Source: Entrophospora sp. SA101
Lineage: Eukaryota > Glomeromycota > Glomeromycetes > Entrophosporales > Entrophosporaceae
NCBI GenBank assembly: GCA_958430865.1
Contig: CAUDNR010004178.1
Location: 1 to 64,000, forward strand
Reading direction: 5' to 3'
Length of the DNA: 64,000 bases
Shown: positions 32,194-42,751 of the stretch, piece by piece
How positions within the stretch are numbered: position 1 is the first letter of the stretch
Layout of the letters: each line of letters starts with the position of its first letter
The notes under the pieces: model-generated
The model's database searches: none
Told to the model about the DNA's origin: nothing
Seen by the model: only the letters and a program-made list of their open reading frames with translations
Translations under genes and position numbers: made by a program

Positions 32194-34316
32194 GGAAACA
32201 GAAAAGAACACACGAGATATGGCACGAGCAAATTCTGGACCATTATCACCTCCTAAACTACAAATTGCTAATGGCAAATGGATCCAGCATCCCATCCATT
32301 TGCAAAAACTGTCTAATGCCTTTTTTATTCCATCTTTTATTTTTTTTTTCAGATTGTTATATTCTTCATTAGATAATGAGGACTGAGCATTCTCAAACTC
32401 TTCTTTGAAAATTAATTCTGGATTTTCTGCTGCTTTTTCAAGTTCATCTATCCAAATGAAAACTTGGTCTGGCATCTCATGTGCACGGTTTCCCAAAGGT
32501 AAGCACTTAGTTTCATCTTCATTAGCTATTCGAAGTACAGTGTCAAATCCAGTTAAAAATTTAAAGACTTTTTCATAAAATGTTTCTCCAAATCTCACCA
32601 TTTATTTGTTAAATATTGCTGAGCAGTTGTTAATTGATACAACCAACGACTTGAGATTGGCTTTTGATAAGATTTTAAAGGATATTGAAGTAAATTCCAA
32701 TATAATTTACGTATCAAGTCAGATTTCATATTCAAAGGGCTATCTTTATTACTATCATTATATCCATCATGTAAGTGGTATGTTAAATTGAGGAGGTTAT
32801 GTGGGTGTTGTTGTTCTAAAGAGAGACCTGATGGAGAATTTGTTTTCCCAAATACTGTATTTTCAAAGTTCACTAATGCAATTTGTAATGCATGCAGACC
32901 ACAAGGTATTCGGTAAGAAGAGGATTGACACATCAAGTTGAATTTGACAACTGCACCTGATTTGGAACCAGACATATAGGCAGTATTATCTGTAAGCCAA
33001 AAATTGCATTTTTTTGGATTAATTTCATTTTCTTCACATGTTTTTTTTACTGCTTTTGCCACAATATCTCCATTACATTTATCTAAATCATCCATCTTGG
33101 CAATAGTAATTGTGGGCTGATTTTTATCCTCACTCCAATGAGCAAAACAAATCAAAAATATCTTTTTATCACCACGTGTGCTTTCATCACACATTATTCC
33201 ATAAGAATAAGAACGTGACTTGGTATCTTTAGGACGATTCTGATGAAGACACAAAGTAGCAACTTCTTTATTCCAACGTGAAATAGTTCCAGTTGAAAGC
33301 CAATGATCTGGTTTCTCACCTGTTAAAAATTGCATAATTGCTCTAGTGCATTCAACAGTGGATGAAATGGAAATACTACCAGTGTTACTGATTTTGGTTA
33401 CAAGCTCTACAAACTCAGGTGTATATTGTTTCTTATTTTCTTTTATCATCTTTTTTATAGCATTCTGAAGTTGATTAGGAGTAATTTGTTTTGCTTTTTG
33501 TATAGATTGACGTAATTTAGAGACATGATTCTTTTTTGTTTCTTTAGCTTTCACCTCTTTCATTTTAAGGGATCTTAATTGAAGATCAGTATTTTCTTTT
33601 TCTTTTTCTATTTTATGTATTTTAGTTTCCATCTCACTAATTTTTTCTTGTATTGATGACATTGATGAAGATTGTTTATAAATGCTGCTATTTACAAATT
33701 CTTTTGCCTTTTTTTGAATATAAGATGAATATATTTCTCCACGATGGTTCCCTTTATCATATGTCATTGTGGAAAACAGAGTATAAGCATTGATTATCTG
33801 GCTCTCAGGCAAGTTTTTTACATGCTCAATAAGCTCATTCCTCCTTTTTTCTATTTTATTTTGTGGAATAAGAGTATTAATTTTATGGATGGTTTCTTGA
33901 GGTTCATCAAAATTAATTTCATGGATTGTTTCCTGTAGTTCATCAGAATTCATTTCACAAATAATTTCTTGAGATACATTTGAATGGATAATTTCTTGAA
34001 ATTCATTAGAGTTAATTTCATGGATGGTTTCTTGAGGTTCATCAAAATTAATTTCATGGATTGTTTCCTGTAGTTCATCAGAATTCATTTCACAAATAAT
34101 TTCTTGGGATCCATTTGAATGGAAAATTTCTTGAAATTCATTAGAGCTAATTTCATGGATGATTTCATGGAGTTCGTTGGAGCTCATAGACTTCAAAATT
34201 TCAATAACTTGAGATTTAGGCAAATCTTTATTATATTTTTTTTTTAATCTGCAACTTGCAACACCTATTGATGATATCTTTTTCAAATGTTTTCTTAATT
34301 TTTTTTGAGGAGGCAT
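32194..34316 (-). pseudogene. RNase H-fold (hAT-like) transposase gene, frameshifted and 3'-truncated
   Basis: The start is ATG 34316 (MPPQKKLRKHLKK); an upstream TTG is not a credible start. Residues ~47-148 are a repeat region with units such as NEFQEIIHSN and DELQETIHEINFDEPQ; a ~47-aa block occurs twice, almost identical. A coiled coil follows (about 220-265). Core-like motifs are D377 in MCDESTRGDKK, D443 in WLTDNTAYMSG and a C-x2-H motif in IPCGLHALQ (C472, H475), as in hAT and related superfamilies. The frame ends at 32595 (TNKW, stop) but continues one base out of phase as MVRFGETFYEK to SLGGDNGPEFARAISRVFFS, so one base is missing near 32600. The 3' end is replaced by the piggyBac right terminus at 32193. 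No gene remainder was found left of the piggyBac element. Confidence 0.7.
33890..34170. repeat. In-frame coding repeat (two ~141-bp units)
   Basis: Two nearly identical blocks inside the transposase-like gene each encode the sequence from SNEFQEI(F/I)HSN through DEPQETIH. Within each block a 13-residue sub-unit is also visible. Replication slippage or recombination within the gene is the likely origin. Confidence 0.75.
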
Positions 34317-34732
34317 TATAATGATCAAACAAAAACGCAACTTTTGAATCAGTACAAATAAATTGTGAGATTGTGTTGAATTGGTGTGTAAGTTAATAAT
34401 GATGATACAAAGGTATTAATTTATTATTATTTTTCTCAATTGGGAATATATATTTGTTGTAAATTTGTGAAAAGATTTTTTATTATTTGATTATTTTGTT
34501 CAGAAATTATTACATGTCAAAAATTAGGAAGAGGGGAATTTCAAAGGCTATTTGAATTAATTTGATGTTACTCAATCCTCAGAATCAAAATACAAGAAGT
34601 TCATAAGAAGCAAGTTAAAGTGCCAAGATGTTGAATTGATAATGCAAAGTTCTTCATAGAAGGGTTTGTTTGAATAATAAGATTTTATTTTAACTACATG
34701 ATTTATGTAATTAGAATTTGTTTGAATCATAT
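34317..34732. other. Non-coding stretch
   Basis: This is the probable upstream region of the transposase-like gene (minus strand) followed by AT-rich sequence. Nothing else was recognised. Confidence 0.4.
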
Positions 34733-35165
34733 TAATAATCCAAAGTTTGTTACGCAAACAGTCAGAAAATATATTTTCCTGTCATGATGATAAAAAAATA
34801 ATTCATATGAAAAATTAATAATCCAAAGTCTGTTACGCGAATAGTCAGAAAAGATGTTTCCTTTATTGTGATTAATAAAAAAAATAATTCATATGAAAAA
34901 TTAATAATCCAAAGTTTGTTACGCGAATAGTCAGAAAAGATGTTTCCTTTATTGTGATTAATAAAAAAATTAATCCAAAGTTTGTTACGCGAATAATCGG
35001 AAAAGACGTTTCTTTGTAAAATTAATAATCCAAAGTTGGTTACGCGAATAGTCAGAAAAGATGTTTCTTTGTAAAATTAATTCACATCATAATTAATAAT
35101 CCAAAGTTGTTACGCGATTGATAAAAAAATCAATTCATATTAATAATTCAAAGTTTGTTACGCAA
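34733..35165. repeat. Irregular tandem repeat, ~7 units of 50-86 bp
   Basis: Each unit begins aataatccaaagtttgttac followed by gcgaatagtcagaaaagatg-type sequence, with variable tails (an attcatatgaaaaatta tail in the first units, shorter later). Units shorten from left to right. The region is non-coding. Confidence 0.85.
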
Positions 35166-35280
35166 GTAGAGGAAATGTTAAAAAAGATTACTAATAAAAT
35201 AATTAGTCATGCATGGAATAACCCTTCTATTTTTTTGTGGATAACTCCATGACTTCAACTTTGTTTATTACTATCTATAC

Positions 35281-35555
35281 CAGGGATGATTTTCTGCATA
35301 GCGCAGAATGCCGCAGAAATCATGGAATGTTTAAAACCAGAAATACTATAATGTACCGCAGATAAAAAATGGAATTTAATAAGTGTTACCAATTTCTTCT
35401 TATTATTATAGTGTAGAACGAAGTAGGAAGTCTTTATGCAGTTTAAATATTTAGAATTTTCTATTTTTTTTTTTTTTAATGCACGGTATGCATGCGGAAT
35501 TTGTCTTTAGCACTTACGGAATTAGCATTTATCACCACAGAAATCATTGCCCCTG
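35281..35555. mobile_element. hAT-type MITE (275 bp)
   Basis: The left end is cagggatgattttctg and the right end is cagaaatcattgcccctg, forming inverted termini of CAGGGGCA type. A perfect 8-bp duplication, atctatac, flanks the element at 35273-35280 and 35556-35563. It has no coding capacity. Confidence 0.9.
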
Positions 35556-36044
35556 ATCTATACAACATACAAGTTGAAGTAATGATTAAAGAGAATATGA
35601 GAATGTGATGATCATCATATTACTGTAAATAATAATAAATCTCTACGAAATTTCAAAATCTATCTTGTCCACCAATATTTTTCTTACAATTATAAAACTG
35701 ATATTAAATGAAAGTTTGGAACTTGCTCTTTCATTTAACGGTTGTAGAATTTTAAAAAATTTATAAAAATTTTCCTTAATTCTTGTTTAAATTTTTTTTT
35801 TGAGAATACAACGTTTTTTTAAACAAAAAATCAAAAAATCAAAACCGTTGTTTTGAAGTATGTGTTATGAAATATTCATATACCAATTTTGAATAGTGGT
35901 ATACTTTACAAATCTGAAGGAGATAGAGTTTGAATTTTTATATTAAAATTTTTTACATATATTGATCGGCGAAAAATCCGTATATATGACTTTTTATATG
36001 TGTGGTCAACTATGTTTGTGTTTATTGAAATTTGTAACACCCCA

Positions 36045-36703
36045 ACAAGTAACTCATGCAATAAAAGCATTTAAGACCAAACTACTATTGCTCCCCAAAA
36101 AAATACAAATGAATTAATTTCTTATTTAATGGATTAATGGGTAAATCTTGATTGTGATTATTTGCAAAAATTAGTAGATAGCATTCCTCAAAGGGTCCAA
36201 GTTGTAATTGAATCAAAAGGAAACCTGACAAAATATTGAATAAATGAATGAAATATTTATACTTTTTTGATACTTTTGATATAAATTTAATAAAGATTTA
36301 TTATGTAAAAATATTATACAAACTGTTGATGATAATTTTTTCATTATTTTACATTTTGTATTAATGCTCCATGAATATTCAATCAATAATTATGAATGTG
36401 TATATATATACATTTGAGAACAAAAAAATTTTCAAAAAATTTTAATTTGACTTTTAAAATCATAAAATTATCAATAACAATTAGCCCAATGTGATATTTT
36501 AGAGTGTTATGGTCATTTCAACAAACATTTTCTTACTAATACACAACATCGATTTGCTTAGTAAAAAAACAAGTATTTGTATTACCCGTTTATTTGATTA
36601 TTTTGACAGATCATCAAGTGAGTTGATACTTTTTGTAGGGGTGTGTACTTGGGGATATTGTAATCATTGAATATATTGACTTCTATGATCTTTGCAGCAT
36701 ACA
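36045..36703 (+). mobile_element. Tc1-type transposon, 3' fragment
   Basis: It matches 60472-61131 with about 99% identity. It encodes the last residues of a Tc1 transposase (LQKLVDSIPQRVQVVIESKG then NLTKY and stop at 36237-36239) and the right long terminal repeat. The left half is missing. The similarity runs ~58 bp beyond the terminal repeat into flank. Confidence 0.75.
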
Positions 36704-36898
36704 ATGGTCATTTCAACAAACATTTTCTTACTAATACACAACATCGATTTGCTTAGTAAAAAAACAAGTATTTGTATTACCCGTTTATTTGATTATTTTG
36801 ACAGATCATCAAGTGAGTTGATACTTTTTGTAGGGGTGTGTACTTGGGGATATTGTAATCATTGAATATATTGACTTCTATGATCTTTGCAGCATACA
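36509..36898. repeat. 195-bp perfect tandem duplication
   Basis: Two consecutive copies (36509-36703 and 36704-36898) of the outer part of the Tc1 right terminal repeat plus its flank, from atggtcatttcaac to gcagcataca. No differences were seen between the units. Confidence 0.9.
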
Positions 36899-38516
36899 GC
36901 AAGTTTGTGTATGAAAGCGTGATTTTTTTCTTCATTTTTTCATATAAAATTCGTGTTGATCAAAAAATTTTTATTAGTGAGTGACACTTGACCCCCTGTA
37001 GATCTGCAATGTCCTGCGACTGATATGAAAATTAAATTACCTCATGAAATAAAAATAAATATTTCAATGTTCATTCAAATGATTCTAAAATAAGCAAAGA
37101 AAAAAAATAATCACTCGTATGGATCCTTAATATTAAGTTCTTCGGCAAAAACTGTCATGATTGAAAGTTTAAAGAAACAATACAAATACAAATAAGAAAA
37201 TATCATTATAATAGCGGTAAAGATAATAGCGGCATTTGTCATAATAATATCAGTAGCAGTAATTCCAAGTCTTATTTTATGATTTTAATTTCTTCGAAAG
37301 ACTAAAACAACAAGAAACTTGTCAAATTTCGATTTAAAATCATTAATTTCTGGTTGTAGTGATCAAAATGACGACTTTCTTTGAGAACAAGCGCTATATA
37401 ATATTGAATAAACTGTATTGTCAATAAAAATTAAAAAAACATGTGAATTGAAACAATTGTTTTATTTTTTATTTTTAAAGTCGAAAAACCTGAATGAATA
37501 ATGATTCGTAATGGTCAAAATTTTAAATTTACATTAGATAATATGACATTTAATGAAGTATCTGTAAATATTTGTGATTTGGCACTAATTACCAGTAATT
37601 ATACTTATTTTCTTGGTCATTCCTACGAATCTTAGACATGATAATGGTGTCAGTCGTTAGAAGAATATAAAGGTATATAAATTAGTAAAGAAAATTAGAG
37701 ACTTATATTAAATTAAGAATTTATTCTTATTAATAACTTTTATCAAATAAATTTTTTAACCGTAATTCAAGAAATGATAAAAAATCTCTCATTTTACATC
37801 GGTATAATTGTTATTATACATCTTTTAAATCTTTAAACTTTGTAATATTGTAAAAAACTATTTTACATTTTTGGATGATCCAACAGTCCGATAACAATAA
37901 TGTTGAAGCAGTTTACGCGAGAGAATTCATAAGGAGATAGTTATCAATGAAATGGAGATTTTTAATAAAATAAGTTTAATGCCCGTTGTATATAACAGTC
38001 AAACGTCCATCGCTGCCCCTGAGGTTGGATCCGGTTTTATTCACAAGAACCTGCTTTAAACACTTTTCCAAAATTGGAACCAGTTGTAATAAAACCGCAA
38101 AACCGGTTTGCAGTGGATAACTATAACAGATAATCCAATTCATACAATTTTGTGGTGTAATATTAATATGGACTGCATGATGGATATCATATAAATTGTT
38201 ACAATTAAAATGGGTACACACTAATTGACAATATCTCAAACTTTACAGCGTCGTTTCTCTTGATTTGCTTTCCAATGATCCATTGCCAACCTCAAGTTTG
38301 GATTCCTCTCATCAATAATTGTGTAATTTTTATATTATTTGTATAATATGTATAATTGCCATTTTAAACTCTCTAAGCTAGTTTCAACTTAATTTAATCT
38401 TTTGAGTTTGAAAGGCAACTCTAATAAAATAAACATTTGAATATTAAAAACTAATTTTAATTTAAATTTTATATTTAGACTTAAATCAACTCCTACAGTA
38501 TATCAATAATTCTATG
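36899..38516. other. Non-coding stretch
   Basis: AT-rich. A short frame near 37503-37635 (MIRNGQNFKFTLDNMTFNEV) is mildly protein-like but has no recognisable domain. The slightly GC-richer block at 38000-38230 has no supported gene. Confidence 0.4.
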
Positions 38517-38687
38517 TATCAGGTAAGTCCTATTACTATGTAATCACTGACAGAAATAATCAAACTTATTTTTTGCAACTTTATATTATAATCATGTGAT
38601 ATAATAAGTTTATCGTTTAATAATAAGAATATATTTGAATTAAAAAAAAAAATATCTCTGCCAGTAATACGTCGGACCTACCTGATA
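38517..38687. mobile_element. MITE family X, copy 1 (171 bp)
   Basis: The termini are inverted repeats of ~35 bp: tatcaggtaagtcctattac at the left, and ggacctacctgata at the right preceded by ctgccagtaat. It is homologous to 39687-39851 over its whole length, including the ttatcgtttaataataagaa core. Confidence 0.75.
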
Positions 38688-39686
38688 ACAAGAACAAAAT
38701 TGTTACACGCTATCGCAAAGAAAAACAAGTCTTGGCTTGAGAACAAATTTTCGACTTGATAAACCCATATTAAATAAAACCTAAAAACCATTCGCTGGTA
38801 AAGTCTTATATTTAACCTGATCCATTCAATTTATCAATTATTTCGCTCTCCCACATAATAATGGTTATAATAATAACCATAATAGCAATAACAGTAATAA
38901 TTGTCATAAAAATCAATAAATACGAATCAATAAATATCAACATTTCAAAATTTACTTTAATACTCATAGTATCATTATACTTGTTACAAATTCATGTTTC
39001 TCGGGATTGTGAAATATTATAAAACCTACCAAATAACGGCCACCAGCCACTAACAAGACAATTCTTTCCGATAAACTGGAAGAAACTAGTAATAAGAAAA
39101 GAAAACGGATAATCGAACAAAAATTTGGAACCAGAAGAAAGGGAAGATTTAAAAATTCATAAATTAATGTTAGGATCCGGTGATTAAGGAAATGGGTATT
39201 AAAAGGAGTTCAAAAGGGTGTTGGTCCACAGTTCTTCTTTTACTGAGAGAAAAGAGAGACTGACAAGAGAAAAGCAAGGAAGGGTCAATTCTGGCCAAGA
39301 GGATCGAAAGAAATACAAAAACAAATTTTATATAAAAAGAAACGATGAAAAATGTGAACGATATAACAATATAACAATATAATAATAAAACAATGTAAAA
39401 GCTTAGCGAATTTCCAAGAAAAGCCCACAAAAGCTCCAACTAAAAAAATAAGTACATAAAAATGTTAATAAAATGAAAATAAAGAAAATGACAACAAAAT
39501 AATAATAAAATAATCCCGAGAACATTTCAAAATTAAAGAGAAGGAAAAAATTGATGACAACAAACTTCATAAATTGTACTTTCTAGAAAGATCTTTTTTT
39601 TTTTAAATATATCTCTATATGTGTACAGTCAGAACTAACTTGTTAAGACGATGTTTGATAAAAATGAATATATGATAAACCGATTT

Positions 39687-39851
39687 TATCAGGTAGATCT
39701 TATTACTATGTAATCACTGGCAGAAATAAACAAACTTATTGTTGCAACTTTATATGTGATACAATTAGTTTATCGTTTAATAATAAGAATATATTTGAAT
39801 TAAAGAAAAAAAAAATATTTCTGTCAGTGATTACATAGAACCTACCTGATA
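39687..39851. mobile_element. MITE family X, copy 2 (165 bp)
   Basis: tatcaggtagatcttattac at the left and tagaacctacctgata at the right, with the inner arms atgtaatcactggcagaaat and atttctgtcagtgattacat pairing. Both copies are followed by the same 8 bases (acaagaac), so the true right terminus may extend further. Confidence 0.75.
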
Positions 39852-40117
39852 ACAAGAACGAATTTATTTGATTTATTGAAGAAAATAGACGAATAATTTT
39901 TTACATTAATTAAACAATTATTGATAATGATTATAAATCTTCCGCTTGAATAATTTTAATCGTCCAATCAAAACTCGTAATTTCAAGTGGGACATCACAA
40001 TTCTTAAAGGTTACACACGTTCACTTTAATTTTATCTACTATAATAGCTATATCCATATTCTTTTTAATTATATTTATCATTCGCCGTGCACTTTATTTA
40101 TTCTTATCAATTGAAAT

Positions 40118-40230
40118 CAAACCTTATTTCAACAAATTATAATTAAACACGATTAGTAATTTTAGTATAACGAATTTTAAATGCAATTTTCTTATGTGTC
40201 CCATAGATTCGTTGAAACGAGGTTGGACTG
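40118..40230. mobile_element. MITE, pogo-like ends (copy 2)
   Basis: The left end is caaaccttatttcaacaaat and the right end ttcgttgaaacgaggttgga followed by ctg; they are imperfect inverted repeats. It is related to 29581-29680. The ends resemble the CAGTCAAACCTCGTTTCAAC-type terminus seen alone at about 41072. Confidence 0.55.
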
Positions 40231-40758
40231 TATTCTATTGTTACATATAGCTGGTAGAAGCCTGAGGTTATCGATAATTTTATCTGCGTGGAACGATTGG
40301 ATCCCGTGAAACATTCAAATAAAGTTGCGCGCAAACGATTGAATCGTGTAGGAATAATTAAATCTTTCAAGACATTCTCAAAATTTTTGAGTCCTTCAAT
40401 GCCGATTCAGTCATTTTATAATTAACAAACATGTATATAAACAACTAAAATTCGCTTTATTTGTAAGTTATCATTATCTTGAACAAAGAAATAATAACAA
40501 AAGACTTTGGCCTGAAACAAAATACATCTTATAAATCAAATAACACTACAAAACTATTAACTATCAATAAAGCTCTAAATGAGCTGAGCCGGCTCGAGTT
40601 TGATGTTATACAAATTTTTTTAAGGTAATGAATGATTAATTCTACTTTTATTTTATTTTATTATCTAAAAAAAAATTTTAAGAACCATTTTCTTGAACTC
40701 AGCTCAAACTTGAAATCTCAAATTTCAACTCGAGCCTGCTCAACTTAGAGTTTCTATT

Positions 40759-40925
40759 CGAATAAATCGAACAAAACGAACAAATAAATCGAACAAAGCG
40801 AATAAAACAAACAAAACGAACGAATAAATCGAATAAATCGAATAAATCGAACAACGAACGAACGAGTAAATCGAATAAAACGAACGAAACGAACAAATCG
40901 AATAAAATGAATAAAACGAATAAAA
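40759..40925. repeat. Degenerate microsatellite
   Basis: An irregular array of cgaataaat, cgaacaaa and cgaacgaa motifs over ~165 bp. The region is non-coding. Confidence 0.8.
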
Positions 40926-42615
40926 AACCTAATAAAACAATTAATCGAGATGTATTCGAATAAGAATTGTATTACGAATAGAGCTCTAGCTCAATTCAAT
41001 AATAATAAAAACTTTTTACATTTCGTTTTAATTCTCCGCAAATATCTAAGCAAATATTGTGAAGTTTATTACAGTCAAACCTCGTTTCAACGAATTATTC
41101 GCATTACTACGAATTTTTAAAATTTTTGCCTCTCCTCACCTTGCAAAAGTATTGCATGCACAATTGCAATGAGTAGTTATAAGAAACAAACCGTTTGCCG
41201 TATGACACAATTTTGCTATATATTGATAGTATATAAGGTGACGTAAATAAATTTTTCAAATTAACCCGGCGGGTGATGAGAACCTAAAAATTTTATTAGT
41301 GAGGACTTAATATTAATATATATATAGAATAACAGTACTATTATATATATATATAAAATAAAAATAATTAGTGAATAACAAAAATTCCTGTTCATTATAT
41401 GATTTGATCCAAACCAAATTAAGTTTAAATGTATAACTTGGCCCTAAAGTTTGCAATAACGTTAGAAAACAAAATTAAATTAACAATTGATTTAATTATA
41501 ATAATTCACTAATTTTTACATTTGTAAAAATTTTTAACAATTTTTTTTAATACAAAAGATTTACTATATAAAATATTGGTATGTTTTTTATCAAGAAGAT
41601 TGTTGAATGATTAATAGCAAATTAATGATTTATTATTTATTTTCTAAACTTGTATATTTCATCTCAATAACTTTGCGGAACGTTATGCTACTATTACTAT
41701 TACTATTATTATTATATTAATGTTATCCGTAATTCTAATTAGAAAAGGAGTATGAGATTCAATGTATAAATATATCTAACAAGTTTTGACTTGAAAATCT
41801 ATTTGCTACAAATTATTCATCCGATTATCAATTATTCCTTCCCGCAAACAAATAATTGTTCATAACACAAAACTATTTGGAATATAATTTTTTTTTTATT
41901 TGTAATGATTCCACGTTGAACAAATTTCTTAATAAACGTTATGGTCTCAGGGCAATTTTGTTGATAATTATAAATCAAAACCCATGCATGGCTTACTATA
42001 AATGAAAACTGCCGATCAATAAAATTATATGGGGACGTGGGTTGAGATTTCCAGATTTATGCGGCAATACTTGGTATTATGCGCCCTTTATTACGTTTAT
42101 TATAAAATTTATAACATAACATTTCTAATGACTAACTGTTCCTAAATTAAATAATAGTAGTCGACGTTACACTTACGTTTATCTTATTATTAAAAAAAAT
42201 TTCACTCCTTCGTGTCTTCCTCGTATGATTACTCTTCTTTTTTCTAGTACCCTTTACCACACCTGGCTTTTTTTTCATGGAATTTGTTCTTCTGCCACTC
42301 TCTCAAATAAAAATAATAAAAGTATTGGTTATTTGTGGTTGCATTTTGATTTATGTGGACATTGTATGTAAAATTGAAGCTATGTGAAAAATTTGAAAAA
42401 TTTTAAATTCTGGTTGGCTAATTTGAATTTCACGTACAGTGCGGATCATCTATACTCAAAATTTTGAAATATTATGTGATCCACACATTGGATTTTAAAA
42501 AACTCACCAGCATTCAATTCAGCTTTAAAAAGGGAGTCTATTAATCTAAAAAAAAAATTTGTCTCAAATTTTCTTTTCGTAGATTTTTTAAATTTGAAAG
42601 TTATGCTCAGAAGCA

Positions 42616-42751
42616 TGTTGGAAATTGAGCGCGGGGTATTGTGTTACATATTGAATTTAGCCAATCAAATTTGTTCTTCTGGTAGAAATTTTAACGTTGA
42701 TTGGCTAAATTCAATATGTAACACAAACCCCTGCACTCAGTTTCCAACACT
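42616..42751. mobile_element. hAT-type foldback MITE, chimeric left arm (copy B)
   Basis: The right arm and right flank are identical to the copy A element. The left arm reads tgttggaaattgagcgcggg and lacks the outer cag and the 8-bp target duplication. It differs from copy A at several positions before ttgtgttacata. The left arm therefore seems to come from a different MITE copy. Confidence 0.7.

Larger units (their letters stand above)
39852..42615. other. Gene-poor stretch left of copy B
   Basis: Contains a MITE (40118-40230), a degenerate CGAATAAAT-type array (40759-40925), a one-ended pogo-like terminus near 41072 and AT microsatellites near 41345. No gene is supported. The sequence immediately before 42616 is unrelated to that before copy A. 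Confidence 0.5.

Noticed and set aside
34317..34340. Upstream start MRFCLIII for the transposase-like gene
   Set aside because: The first codon is TTG; the ATG at 34316 (MPPQKK) is the first plausible start in a eukaryote.
34733..35165. CRISPR-like array
   Set aside because: Units are unequal, there are no unique spacers, and the context is a eukaryotic genome; it is an irregular tandem repeat.
40699..40896. FDLFDLFVRFV-type repetitive protein
   Set aside because: Translation of a degenerate CGAATAAAT microsatellite.
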